A stretch of 55,124 nucleotides of DNA from Oscillospiraceae bacterium (GTDB lineage: Bacteria > Bacillota > Clostridia > Oscillospirales > CAG-382): positions 1 through 55,124 of the forward strand of contig SVTM01000016.1 of NCBI GenBank assembly GCA_015063785.1, read 5' to 3'. The position numbers and the translations under genes were made by a program. Within the stretch, counting starts at the first letter, position 1. The number at the start of each line of letters is the position of its first letter. The notes under the pieces were generated by a model. It did no database searches, was not told the DNA's origin, and saw nothing but the letters and a program-made list of their open reading frames with translations. Positions 16,304 to 25,368 of the stretch are shown one piece after another.

Positions 16304-17614
16304 TTAAAGGAGTTTTTCGAGCTGAACAGCACCAAACAGTCTTACCTTAAGAACATATGCACTGTCAGCACCGAAAACGCTTGTCATGGCGTTGTTAAAT
16401 TCTGTTACGTATTCGTTGGGAACAAACGCCTGGATGGTACCTGCAAAACCGCCACCGTGAACACGGTATACGGCACCGGGCTTTGTATCAAGCACATCTG
16501 CCGCAACGGCAAGAGCAAGAGAAATTCCCTGCTCGTGGACGTTCTTTGTAGTATAAGTGTTCTGCAGAAGGGTTGCAGAGGAAAGTCCCGACGCCTTGAT
16601 GTAAGAAAGGAAATCTCGTATATCGTCCTTTTTAAGTGCTGCGGTTGCTTTTTCGACCCTTTCGTTTTCGTTGAGGAAGTGAAGCGCTCGCATAACTGCG
16701 CGGTCACCGCACTTTTCGCGAAGGGCGGAGATGTTTGACATAACGTCTTTCTTTTCAATCTCGCGGAGAACGCTCTTTCCGAAATATGCCGCCACAGACT
16801 TCATTTCTGCAGGAATAGACGCATAATCTTCGTTGAGGTCTGCATGGTTTCCGCCTGTATTTACAATGCAAAGTGAATAGCCGTGGGACGAAAGGTCAAA
16901 ATCGGGCTTTTCAACGATGGGATTTTTGGGATCTGCAAAGTCAATTGCAACAAAACCGCCTGCGGCACAAGCCATCTGGTCCATAAGTCCACAGGGCTTG
17001 CCGAAATGAACGTTTTCGGCATACTGCGAGATCTTTGCAATCTCGACGTAGCTGATCTTGCCATCGTTGTAGAAGTGGTTGAGGATATTTCCGATCATGT
17101 CCTCAAAAGCGGCGGACGAAGAAAGTCCCGAGCCCTTGAGAACGCTGGATGTGGTGTAAGCATAAAAGCCGCCATCGGCAAAGCCGTTTTTGATAAATCC
17201 GTCGCATACGCCGCGGATGATGGCAGAAGCCTTGTAAAACTCGCCCTCGTTTACCTTATCAACACCGTCGAGAGAAACAATATCTTCGGGGAAGCCCTCG
17301 GACTTAACGCGGATCTCGCCTGCATTGTTCTTTACGGCAACGGCGATTATATCAAGGCTGATGGATGCAGCAATTACCTTGCCGTGGTTGTGGTCAGTGT
17401 GGTTTCCCGAGATCTCGCTTCTGCCGGGAACCGAGAAAAGACATACCTCGCTATCATCCTTTACGATCGAGGAATACTGAGAGAAGAAGCCGTCGACTGC
17501 GCCGGCATAACGGTTGCGGACGAAAGAAATATCACAATCTTCGCCATAAAGCTTTTTGAAAGCGGCATCATAGCTGCCGCTGATTATTTCGGAACGAATT
17601 TCAGACAATTTCAT
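16304..17614 (-). CDS. Galactokinase-family GHMP kinase
   Basis: 436 residues with the galactokinase layout: an N-terminal signature PGRSEISGNHTDHNHG, the GHMP ATP-binding loop GSGLSSSAAFE, and the C-terminal GGGFAGTIQAFVP. Galactokinases use a GEHTD sequence whose Glu and Asp contact galactose; here it reads GNHTD, so the sugar contact is changed. A true galactokinase or a kinase for a related sugar are both possible. The ATG at 17614 sits seven bases after GGAGG; the longer frame to 17647 has no such site. No other Leloir-pathway gene is nearby. Confidence 0.85.
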   Translation of the reverse strand: MKLSEIRSEIISGSYDAAFKKLYGEDCDISFVRNRYAGAVDGFFSQYSSIVKDDSEVCLFSVPGRSEISGNHTDHNHGKVIAASISLDIIAVAVKNNAGEIRVKSEGFPEDIVSLDGVDKVNEGEFYKASAIIRGVCDGFIKNGFADGGFYAYTTSSVLKGSGLSSSAAFEDMIGNILNHFYNDGKISYVEIAKISQYAENVHFGKPCGLMDQMACAAGGFVAIDFADPKNPIVEKPDFDLSSHGYSLCIVNTGGNHADLNEDYASIPAEMKSVAAYFGKSVLREIEKKDVMSNISALREKCGDRAVMRALHFLNENERVEKATAALKKDDIRDFLSYIKASGLSSATLLQNTYTTKNVHEQGISLALAVAADVLDTKPGAVYRVHGGGFAGTIQAFVPNEYVTEFNNAMTSVFGADSAYVLKVRLFGAVQLEKLL

Positions 17615-17670
17615 TTTGTGCCTCCAAGAATTTATTTTAAGAAACAATACTTTGCATTATGTATATAATT

Positions 17671-17699
17671 AGTATAGCATCTATTGTGTTTTTTTTCAA
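17671..17699 (-). promoter_or_regulatory. Promoter of the galactokinase-family operon
   Basis: Minus strand: TTGAAA (17694-17699), 17-base spacer, TATACT (17671-17676), about 55 bases before the ATG. Confidence 0.6.
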
Positions 17700-17736
17700 G
17701 TACTATTTGGTGCTCAAAATATTTATTTGTAACTCA

Positions 17737-17765
17737 TTGACAAACAGCGATTTTTTTGGTATAAT
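17737..17765 (+). promoter_or_regulatory. Promoter of minD
   Basis: Consensus vegetative promoter: TTGACA (17737-17742), exactly 17 bases, TATAAT (17760-17765). The AGGGAGG ribosome site at 17791-17797 follows. Confidence 0.8.
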
Positions 17766-17805
17766 TCATGTATATATGTTTACGTATTGAAGGGAGGAAT
17801 ATCTT

Positions 17806-18636
17806 TTGGGCAGAGCCGTTATGGTTACCTCTTTTAAAGGAGGAGTGGGCAAAACAACAGTGTCCGCAAATCTTGCCATGTCACTGGCACGGATGGGTTT
17901 TCGTGTTATCACTGTCGATTGCGACCTGGAATCCCGCTGTCTTGACATTGCCCTGGGGCTTGAAAATTCTTCTCTTTACAACATCTGCGAAGTGCTGACG
18001 GGAAAGCACAGCCTTGAGGAAGCAATTGTTTCCCATCCTGAATGCCACAATCTTTCGTTTGTGGCGGCTCCCGCCTATTTTTCGCTTGCAGATGAGGATT
18101 CGTTTGTTTTCACCGAAGAACAGGTTGAAAAGCTAGTCTTGCGTCTGAAGCTTGATTATGACTTTGTTATTTTCGATCTGCCCGCACGCCCGGACAAGCT
18201 GTACAAATCCCTCGTAAAGTATTCCAACTACGCCCTTGTGATCTCGCTGCACACTGCGGCATCCATCCGCGCTGCAGAAAAGACCGCCATGGCCCTTGAA
18301 GAGCTGGGGTGTGGCGAGGCCTGCACCGACATAATGCACAAAAACCTGAAAACACGCCTTATCATAAACAGCTTTATGTGCCGCGATGCAGTAAACGGAG
18401 ACAGACCGTCGATTTACGACGTTATCAACAAAACTTCGGTAAAGCTTATTGGTGTGCTCCCCTTTGACGAGGACATGGCAAGAGGTCAGGAAAACGGAAT
18501 GCTCGCATACCGCGTGAAAAAAGGTAAAAACAATTTCAACCGCGCTATCACCAACGTAGCAAAACGCTTTACGGAAACTCAGGTTCCTCTGCTTGAAGGT
18601 ATAAAGCTTGACGTTTCCAAATCGCGTCTTACATAA
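17806..18636 (+). CDS. minD: MinD-type septum-site ATPase
   Basis: 276-residue P-loop ATPase of the ParA/MinD class with the deviant Walker A KGGVGKTT, the VDCDLESRCLDIALGLEN block that corresponds to MinD's D-L-G-L-R region, and FVIFDLPAR as switch II. The start is TTG at 17806, eight bases after AGGGAGG. MinD places the division site with MinC; it usually ends in an amphipathic membrane-targeting helix. Here the last residues (LLEGIKLDVSKSRLT) are not obviously such a helix. The gene downstream is an MgsA homologue, a neighbour of min genes in many Clostridia. minC and minE are not in the window. Confidence 0.75.
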   Translation: MGRAVMVTSFKGGVGKTTVSANLAMSLARMGFRVITVDCDLESRCLDIALGLENSSLYNICEVLTGKHSLEEAIVSHPECHNLSFVAAPAYFSLADEDSFVFTEEQVEKLVLRLKLDYDFVIFDLPARPDKLYKSLVKYSNYALVISLHTAASIRAAEKTAMALEELGCGEACTDIMHKNLKTRLIINSFMCRDAVNGDRPSIYDVINKTSVKLIGVLPFDEDMARGQENGMLAYRVKKGKNNFNRAITNVAKRFTETQVPLLEGIKLDVSKSRLT

Positions 18637-18681
18637 AATTCACCGTAAAATCTAAAATAACACAAGAAAGGATGTCAGACA

Positions 18682-19104
18682 ATGGAAATTGCAATCATCG
18701 CTCACGACACAAAGAAAGAACTTATGACACAGTTTTGTATTGCCTACTGTGGAATACTAAGCAAGCACAATCTTTATGCCACCGATATTACAGGAAAATA
18801 TATTTCCGAAGCCACAGGGCTTAACATTGAGCGCTTGCTTGCAGGGTCTCAGGGTGGTGAAGAACAGATAGCCTCGAGAATTTCCTTCAACGAGATCGAC
18901 GTCCTTCTTTATTTCAGAGATACAAGAAATGCTGACGGCATCCGCGAAAACGAAGCTAACATTCTGCGTCTGTGCGACGTGCACAACGTTCCGCTTGCGA
19001 CAAACATCGCCACCGCCGAAGCTCTTATCCTCGCCCTCGATCAGGGCAGCCTTGATTGGCGTGAGCTTGTTAATCCACGTTCCAAAATGAACAGAGCAAA
19101 ATAA
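18682..19104 (+). CDS. Methylglyoxal synthase-like protein with an altered active site
   Basis: 140 residues, colinear with MgsA, which converts dihydroxyacetone phosphate to methylglyoxal. IIAHDTKKE, EIDVLLYFRD and VPLATNIATAE are family landmarks. Key residues of the known enzyme are changed. The GPxGGDQQ loop reads GSQGGEEQ, so catalytic Asp71 (E. coli numbering) is Glu60 here. The His98 position is Ile87 and the Asp101 position is Asn90. Phosphate-binding Ser65 is Ala54, and part of the TGTTG loop is TDITG. Synthase activity is therefore doubtful; a binding or regulatory role is possible. It follows minD by 45 bases, behind an AAAGGA site, and ends at a terminator. Confidence 0.8.
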   Translation: MEIAIIAHDTKKELMTQFCIAYCGILSKHNLYATDITGKYISEATGLNIERLLAGSQGGEEQIASRISFNEIDVLLYFRDTRNADGIRENEANILRLCDVHNVPLATNIATAEALILALDQGSLDWRELVNPRSKMNRAK

Positions 19105-19124
19105 CAGCATCAATGCAAAAGACA

Positions 19125-19156
19125 TCCCCGTTTCCTTGCGAAACGGGGACTTTTTT
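19125..19156 (+). terminator. Intrinsic terminator after the MgsA-like gene
   Basis: 10-bp stem TCCCCGTTTC/GAAACGGGGA with a five-base loop, then six T residues. Confidence 0.9.
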
Positions 19157-19158
19157 GA

Positions 19159-20109
19159 TTATTTTTCAAAACATCCATAGGAGTCAAGTATATATTTCCC
19201 CACATCGTAAAGAAGGTCAACCGCCTTGATTTTCAGTTCGATAGGAGGATCAAGAAGCTTTGACACTGTCTTTCCGTTGTGTTCCCATGGTTCTCTGTGA
19301 TACGGAATATTTGCGCTGTGAAGAAGCGTATACGAAGCCTCAAAGGTAAAGTAGCCATCATAATTCACATCAAGAAGCGCTTGCATGACTGAATCAAATT
19401 TGATTATACCCGCAAACGGCCATGTGTGGTGGTGGCAATCGCCGAAATTATCGGAGATATGAAGGCCTTTGAGCTTGTCACCCAAATAAAGGATGTTTTC
19501 ATACTGCCCGATATTGCGGGCTTTTTCGTCAATGTTTCCGTGTGCGGTATCCCAGCACGCCGCAAAAAGCGGATGGTCCATATGTTCGATAAAATCCCTT
19601 ATTTCCTTGCCTGTTGAAAAATGCGTGCTGTTGTTGTCCCAGTTTTCGGTCATGATCGTAACACCGCATTTCTCTGCCGTTTCAAAAATATCGCGGTAGA
19701 ACATAGTGTTGTATTTGTAAAAATCCTTGACCGAAAAATCCGAATGGACGCAAGCGTGCACAACCGTGCGCTTTATTCCAAGCATATTGCACATTATTAT
19801 CGAGCGACGTATGGCATTGACATTGTTTTTGTATTCCTCGTTGTCCTTGTTGTTCAAAGCATCGGGGATCGCAAAATGAAAACAGGGAGCATGGGACACG
19901 ACATATTCAACACCTGCAAATTCCGCACTTTTTAAAAGCTTTTCATGAAGCTTTTTCAGATCGTCATCGCTGTGGCTGAGATATTCGGGAGTCACACGGG
20001 TCTGCTCAAGGTTTATATATTTGAATTTTGAACCTTTGAATGCCTTAACCTTGTCTGCCGTCGTTTCGGCATAGCCGGTAAAATCACCGGTAGATGTTGC
20101 AAGTTTCAT
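19159..20109 (-). CDS. Sugar phosphate isomerase/epimerase-type TIM barrel
   Basis: 316-residue AP-endonuclease-2/xylose-isomerase-like barrel. Metal-site residues are visible in order: Glu in TIMTENWDNNSTH, Asp and His in ACWDTAHGN, His in GLHISDNFGDCHHH, and Glu in YFTFEASY. The family includes epimerases, isomerases, inosose dehydratases and 3-keto-glycoside lyases, so the reaction is open. It is last in a four-gene minus-strand operon (GH38 mannosidase, TIM barrel, Gfo/Idh oxidoreductase, this gene), 23 bases after the oxidoreductase gene. Confidence 0.82.
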   Translation of the reverse strand: MKLATSTGDFTGYAETTADKVKAFKGSKFKYINLEQTRVTPEYLSHSDDDLKKLHEKLLKSAEFAGVEYVVSHAPCFHFAIPDALNNKDNEEYKNNVNAIRRSIIMCNMLGIKRTVVHACVHSDFSVKDFYKYNTMFYRDIFETAEKCGVTIMTENWDNNSTHFSTGKEIRDFIEHMDHPLFAACWDTAHGNIDEKARNIGQYENILYLGDKLKGLHISDNFGDCHHHTWPFAGIIKFDSVMQALLDVNYDGYFTFEASYTLLHSANIPYHREPWEHNGKTVSKLLDPPIELKIKAVDLLYDVGKYILDSYGCFEK

Positions 20110-20132
20110 CGTCTTTGCTTCTTCATTTTCTG

Positions 20133-21380
20133 TCAGTCGTCAAGAGTTGCTTCCTGAGCTGTTTCGGAAAGTGAACTTGTGCGGATGGGAGCAGGTCTTT
20201 CGCAACGGGTGGTCATTTCATAAACCTTGCCTGTGCGGCAAGCTTCCTGGATGCCGTGGATTACTTCTATGGCATGAAGTCCGATGTCATAGTGGCATCT
20301 AGGACGTCTGTTGTTCTTGATAGCATAGCACATATCCGCAAGTCCCACGCCGCGGCTGGATGAATAATAGCCGTGGAGAATAGGAAGCTTTACGTTCTGG
20401 GCTGCAACAGGCTCGCCGAGGGTCTGGATATCGTTGTCAACAACGATCTCGCCTGCCGCATTCTTTGTAGTGGGAGTCTGACCGGGAACGATGCGCTCGA
20501 AAACAGGAGCTGCACCGCGTCTTGTTACGCTGATCTCGGAGCAGAATGCGTTGGGATCGCCGAGATAGAAGGTTCCATCGGTACCTGTTACTGTAAAGTT
20601 GAAGCTGGAGAAGGAATCGGAGGAAATGTGGAATGTTCCGAGAACTCCGTTTTCAAATTCAAGGGCTGCAAGAAGAGTTGTGGGAGTGTCAAGCTCGAAC
20701 TTTTCGCCGTACTTGGGATGCTTGGGGTTTGTATAGGTGCGGACGGGATTGAGGTTTCCGCCAAAACCAGTAATCTTCTTGATAGAGCCGAACAGATTGA
20801 TCATCTGGTGGATATAGTATCCGCCGAGGTCAAAGGGGAAGCCTCCGCCGTAATGGAGGGGGAAGAAGAAATACTTGGGTTCAAGGTCGAAGAAAGGGGT
20901 TTCGGGCTCGTAGTGAGATGTTACCTGTGCGTGAACCGTGACAGGCTTACCGATGATGCCATCGTCAAGATATTTTCTCGAGGACTGTTCCCATGCGCCG
21001 AGGAAGGTGTCGGGAGCTGTGGTGAACAAAACGCCGTTTTCTTCTGCAAGGCGTGCAAGCTCTTTTGCTTCTTCAAATGTGGGAGCCATCATCTTTTCGC
21101 AGTAAACATGCTTGCCGTGCTTCATAGCTTCGCTGGAAATAAGAAAATGAGATTCGGGATAGGTGAGATTTACGATGATCTCGATCTCCGGATCGTTCAT
21201 CATTTCGTCAACGCTCATCTTTTTGATTCCGTATTTGTCTACCATGTACTGTGCACGTGAATCGATAAGGTCTGCGCAGGCAACAACATCGATTATCTCG
21301 AACTTGTTTACCATGTTTTCCATGTAGGTTCCCTTACAGATGCCGCCGCAACCGACAACACCGACTTTGATCTTTTTCAT
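20133..21380 (-). CDS. Gfo/Idh/MocA-family NAD(P)-dependent oxidoreductase
   Basis: 415 residues. The N-terminal Rossmann motif is GVVGCGGIC (7-15). The usual EKP motif reads CEKMMAP (Glu95, Lys96 kept, Pro replaced by Met). The C-terminal half has GGFPFDLGGYYIHQM with the Asp and His of the catalytic site. The family oxidises or reduces sugar hydroxyls and inositols. Its position between two TIM-barrel genes and behind an alpha-mannosidase suggests oxidation of a sugar released or held as a glycoside. The substrate is unknown. Confidence 0.87.
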   Translation of the reverse strand: MKKIKVGVVGCGGICKGTYMENMVNKFEIIDVVACADLIDSRAQYMVDKYGIKKMSVDEMMNDPEIEIIVNLTYPESHFLISSEAMKHGKHVYCEKMMAPTFEEAKELARLAEENGVLFTTAPDTFLGAWEQSSRKYLDDGIIGKPVTVHAQVTSHYEPETPFFDLEPKYFFFPLHYGGGFPFDLGGYYIHQMINLFGSIKKITGFGGNLNPVRTYTNPKHPKYGEKFELDTPTTLLAALEFENGVLGTFHISSDSFSSFNFTVTGTDGTFYLGDPNAFCSEISVTRRGAAPVFERIVPGQTPTTKNAAGEIVVDNDIQTLGEPVAAQNVKLPILHGYYSSSRGVGLADMCYAIKNNRRPRCHYDIGLHAIEVIHGIQEACRTGKVYEMTTRCERPAPIRTSSLSETAQEATLDD

Positions 21381-21427
21381 AACTATTCTCCTTTTTTATG
21401 TATATTTCAAATAAAAAGTGACAAGTT

Positions 21428-22225
21428 TTAAGAGAGCATAAAGCGTCTTATGAAATCACGGGTAAAGGCAACGCCTGCATCACCAAGAGGGCCGTGCCAG
21501 GTTTTTGAATGGGGTTCGATGCTGAGATCTCCGTCATATCCTCTTGCGTAGAGGATGGCAAAAATAGATCCCCACGAAAGATCGTCCATTCCTGCCGGCG
21601 GATCATCAACAGATCCTGTTTTGCCTGCGTGGGTTGTGCCCTTGATGTGAACGTGGGCGATTCTGTCGCCCCAATCGGCAAGCTCGTCGAGATAGTTTGC
21701 GTGTCTGTTGTATGAATGGGAAGCGTCGAATTTGATGCAAAGCTCGGGAATTTCACCCAAAACCACCTTCCACTGCTCGGGAGCAACGTAGTAGTTGTTC
21801 CAGTTGCAGTTTTGAATGGCAACCTTGATGTTCTTGCCCTTGGCATGATCGCAAAGGGCACCAAAAAACTCGATGGCTTTGGTGTAATTCTTATAAAGGC
21901 TGATGCTTTCGTCGAAATTGCATCCGCACACAAAGGTTTTTGCCCCAAGGAAAATTGCCGTATCAAGAAGATTTTTGTACAGTTCAAGCTTTTCACCGTC
22001 TATTTTTCCACCACTAAGAATTTCGTGATTCCATCTACCAAGGCAGGAAATATCAAGGCCGCTTTGTTCTGACACCTTTTTTATATTTTCTTTCTGATCG
22101 ATAACATTTTGTGAATCATGGTCAAAGTTACAACAGATCTCAACAAATTCCATGCCACTTTCTTTCATTTTCGTGTATGTTTCAAGTTCGTGATTTCCAA
22201 AGGTATTTATTCTTCCAAGTCTCAT
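21428..22225 (-). CDS. Sugar phosphate isomerase/epimerase-type TIM barrel
   Basis: 265-residue xylose-isomerase-like barrel. Conserved pieces are IKFDASHSYNRH (Asp and His), HVHIKGTTHAG and LSIEPHSKTWHG. The first metal-binding Glu expected in the central strand appears as Gln138 (VAIQNCNWN), which could weaken metal binding. It lies 14 bases after the GH38 gene and 47 bases before the Gfo/Idh gene in the same operon. Reaction unknown; a partner of the oxidoreductase is likely from context. Confidence 0.82.
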   Translation of the reverse strand: MRLGRINTFGNHELETYTKMKESGMEFVEICCNFDHDSQNVIDQKENIKKVSEQSGLDISCLGRWNHEILSGGKIDGEKLELYKNLLDTAIFLGAKTFVCGCNFDESISLYKNYTKAIEFFGALCDHAKGKNIKVAIQNCNWNNYYVAPEQWKVVLGEIPELCIKFDASHSYNRHANYLDELADWGDRIAHVHIKGTTHAGKTGSVDDPPAGMDDLSWGSIFAILYARGYDGDLSIEPHSKTWHGPLGDAGVAFTRDFIRRFMLS

Positions 22226-22239
22226 AAAATCTTCCTCCG

Positions 22240-25200
22240 TTACACAATTCTTACGGTTACTATCTCGAAGGGTTTGAAAGCAAGCTTAATCTTTCCGTTT
22301 TCGATCTTTACCTCGCGGATATCTTCTTCGGAAAGATTGCAGATATACGCTTTTTCAGCTTCAAAGCCAACCGTCATTGTTGTTTCGCACTTACGGTTGA
22401 ACGATTCGTAGGCGCGGACGATGGTTCCGCGGCCATCCTCTGCTGCTTTTACTGTTTCGCAGAACACTCCGTCACCTGCAAAAGATACAAGGCTGAAGCT
22501 TTCGGGCAGCTTGCCGATCTGTGCTTTGACTTTGTAGGCGTTCATAGGAACGTTAAGCTCGTACGCTTTGTTGATGGTGCCTGCTTCTCTGAAATCGCCT
22601 GCGTGAGGATAGAGAGAATAGGTGAATTCGTGGCGGTGCTTATCTGCCTCGGGGTTCGGGTATGTGCCGCATTTCAAAAGTGTAAGGCTCATCACACCGT
22701 CGTGGATATCATGTCCGTACTTGCAGTCGTTCATAATACTTACGCCGTAGCCATATTCCGAGTAATCGGCAAACTTATGGGCGCAGACTTCGAATTTTGC
22801 CGCATCCCAGGACGTGTTCATATGGGTTGGACGCTCTACGTTTCCGAACTGGATGTCGTAGGTGGCACGGGTGGAATTGATATCCACGGGGAAATGCGCC
22901 TTGACGACGATGTGCTTTTCTTTCCAGTCGATGTCGTTTTCAAAATCTATCTTGGCAGTGTCTTCATAGAGCCAGATTGTCTGGGTGATAGTGCTGTCAA
23001 GGAACTTCTTTGTCACTTCAAGACCTGCTCTTGCGCCGTCATCCACAGACTTTATGCTGACAACTTCGTCGATCTCCCAGGATTTTTCGTTGTAATAGTT
23101 GCTGAGCTCCCAGTTGTCGTACGCTCGCGGAATGTCCTCGTAGGCTGTAAGGGTTGCACGCTTGCCCTTTGTAAGAACGTCGCGTTTGTTCTTTTTGTCA
23201 TAAATCTTTGTAAAGGCGCCTTTTTTGTCAAGAACAAGCTTAAAGAACTTGTTTTCGATGGAATTTTCGGTTACCTTTACAGTGTTTTTGTCGTTGTACT
23301 TTTTGACAACTGCATAACCCTTGGCAGGGATATTTTCGACGTATATAGTTTTGCCTCCGACCTTAACAGTGCCGTTGGCGGTGAAAGAATTGTTGTTGAA
23401 AACAAGGATGCCGCCGTCGGTTGCAACATTTTCGAGAATATCCTTCTGCGCGCCGTCGGTTATTCTTTCGCCGACAGCCTTGATGTCCTCGTACTGCTGC
23501 CACGAAACGTCATAAACGTCCTTTATCGACGAGCCGGGGATAACGTCATGGAACTGATTGAGAAGAATGGTCTCCCAAGAATTATAGATGTCTTCCTTGG
23601 GATATTCTTTTCCGAGCAGTTTTTGTGCCGCAACGCTCAAGGTTTCTGCCTTTTCAAAGAGGAATTCGCTCTTTCTGTTGTACTTCTTGTTCTTTGCCAT
23701 AGAGGTATATGTACCTCTGTGGTATTCAAGATAAAGCTCGCCATGCCAATGGGGTGTGGACGGATCGGAAAAGGCTTTTTTCTTCATTCTTTCAAGGAAT
23801 GTACCTGCAAATTCCTGCTTGGGGGTAGGAACTCCGGGGAAACCTTTTTTTAGAACCTCGTAATTGTCAAGATGGTATGCTGTGGGTCCGCCGCCACCGT
23901 CGCCGAAGCCGTAGGTGATCATAACTTCATCGGTAAGTCCCTTTTCGGTAAATCTTTCGTAGGAGCCTGCCAGCTGTCTGGGGGTTATCTCGGCGTTGTA
24001 GGTGGAATAATTGCCCGACTTTTCGCCACGGATCTTGTCCTGTGCTGTAAGGAAATAGGTGAATATCTCTGTGCCGTCAATACCGTGCCAGCGGAACATA
24101 TCGCAAGGCATACGGTTGGTTTCGTTCCAGCTGATCTTGGAGGTGACAAACTTGTCAACACCGCTCTTTTGAAGTATCTGGGGCAGTGCCGCGGAATATC
24201 CGAAAACGTCTGGCAGCCAAAGCACCTTACAATCTACACCAAACTCGTTTTTGAAGAACTGCTTGCCGTAAAGAATCTGACGAACAAGGCTTTCGCCCGA
24301 AGAAAGGTTACAGTCTGCCTCGACCCACATAGCGCCTTCGACTTCCCATCTTCCGGCTTTTACAAGCTTTTTGACCTCTTCATAAATTTCGGGAGCTTCT
24401 TCCTTGAGGTGCTTGTAAAGCTGTGCCTGGCTGGACATAAATTTGTATTCGGGATATTTTTTCATAAGGGCAACAACGTTCGAGAAAGAACGCTGAACCT
24501 TTTCTCTTGTCTGAGCAAGAGTCCAAAGCCATGCCACGTCGATATGGGTGTGACCGATGCAGACAACAGAAGTCTTTTCGGTCTTTTTTCCGCAAAGGCG
24601 GCTTTCGAGAATGTCAAGAGCTTTTTTTGCAGTAGAAAGAAATTCTTCGCTTCTTCCCTTTCTCACATCGATAAGATTGATGGCATCAATGGCACATTTT
24701 TGCACGTCTGCATATACCTTGTCGCTGGTGTCATACATAGCGCAGGTGTCAAGAGCGATGCTTAGGGTATAATAAAGTTTTTTTACAACAGGATCGTATT
24801 CGAAAAGATTGGCACGCAATTCGAGCGGATCGGAACACGAGGATGTGTAGGCATAAAGGTAGAGATCGTATTCACTCTTTGCGTTATCAAGATATACCTC
24901 GCGGTGGTTGGTATCGAGTCCCTGAACGAGGGCACCGTCGAGATATGCGATAAACTGCGGATTGTGCACGTTCCAGCCATCCTTTTGAGTTTCGACGTTT
25001 AAAACGAGATCCTTACCGATCATATTTTCGGGTGTTTCGATCTTTTTGTGCATCCATGCGTGAACGTGGGCGGCGTTGCCCCAATATTGTCCCTTTTCAA
25101 TCCTTGTGAAGCTTTCGTCCACAGGCGGAAGATCGTTACCTGTCTTGTATCCGCATTCTTTATAGTCAAAACCTGTATATTCCTTGTGCGAAACAATGAT

Positions 25201-25260
25201 AAGATTTCTCAGATGGCCGAGAAATTCGCGCATTCTGTCTTCGAAAAAGTTGTTTTTCAC
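22240..25260 (-). CDS. Alpha-mannosidase, glycoside hydrolase family 38
   Basis: Cytoplasmic exo-mannosidase of 1006 residues with no signal peptide. An N-terminal beta domain (about 1-225) precedes the catalytic barrel, which carries the zinc-binding GHTHIDVAWLW (His237, Asp241 region) and the nucleophile Asp351 in WLPDVFGYSAALPQIL. The central three-helix region and C-terminal beta-sandwich domains end in LAFKPFEIVTVRIV. Length equals typical bacterial GH38. The start is GTG behind AAGGAG. It heads the operon that includes two TIM barrels and an oxidoreductase. Linkage specificity cannot be told. Confidence 0.94.
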   Translation of the reverse strand: MKNNFFEDRMREFLGHLRNLIIVSHKEYTGFDYKECGYKTGNDLPPVDESFTRIEKGQYWGNAAHVHAWMHKKIETPENMIGKDLVLNVETQKDGWNVHNPQFIAYLDGALVQGLDTNHREVYLDNAKSEYDLYLYAYTSSCSDPLELRANLFEYDPVVKKLYYTLSIALDTCAMYDTSDKVYADVQKCAIDAINLIDVRKGRSEEFLSTAKKALDILESRLCGKKTEKTSVVCIGHTHIDVAWLWTLAQTREKVQRSFSNVVALMKKYPEYKFMSSQAQLYKHLKEEAPEIYEEVKKLVKAGRWEVEGAMWVEADCNLSSGESLVRQILYGKQFFKNEFGVDCKVLWLPDVFGYSAALPQILQKSGVDKFVTSKISWNETNRMPCDMFRWHGIDGTEIFTYFLTAQDKIRGEKSGNYSTYNAEITPRQLAGSYERFTEKGLTDEVMITYGFGDGGGGPTAYHLDNYEVLKKGFPGVPTPKQEFAGTFLERMKKKAFSDPSTPHWHGELYLEYHRGTYTSMAKNKKYNRKSEFLFEKAETLSVAAQKLLGKEYPKEDIYNSWETILLNQFHDVIPGSSIKDVYDVSWQQYEDIKAVGERITDGAQKDILENVATDGGILVFNNNSFTANGTVKVGGKTIYVENIPAKGYAVVKKYNDKNTVKVTENSIENKFFKLVLDKKGAFTKIYDKKNKRDVLTKGKRATLTAYEDIPRAYDNWELSNYYNEKSWEIDEVVSIKSVDDGARAGLEVTKKFLDSTITQTIWLYEDTAKIDFENDIDWKEKHIVVKAHFPVDINSTRATYDIQFGNVERPTHMNTSWDAAKFEVCAHKFADYSEYGYGVSIMNDCKYGHDIHDGVMSLTLLKCGTYPNPEADKHRHEFTYSLYPHAGDFREAGTINKAYELNVPMNAYKVKAQIGKLPESFSLVSFAGDGVFCETVKAAEDGRGTIVRAYESFNRKCETTMTVGFEAEKAYICNLSEEDIREVKIENGKIKLAFKPFEIVTVRIV

Positions 25261-25301
25261 TGTATTCTCCTTCCGATACCCAACTACGGATATCTGATTT
25301 T

Positions 25302-25329
25302 ATTCTATCTTTTTTATACCGCTTGTCAA
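25302..25329 (-). promoter_or_regulatory. Promoter of the GH38 operon
   Basis: Minus strand: TTGACA (25324-25329), 16-base spacer, TAGAAT (25302-25307), about 40 bases before the GTG start. Confidence 0.65.
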
Positions 25330-25368
25330 TACAAAATTTTACGAAAAAATCACAAAATCATTCTTTGT

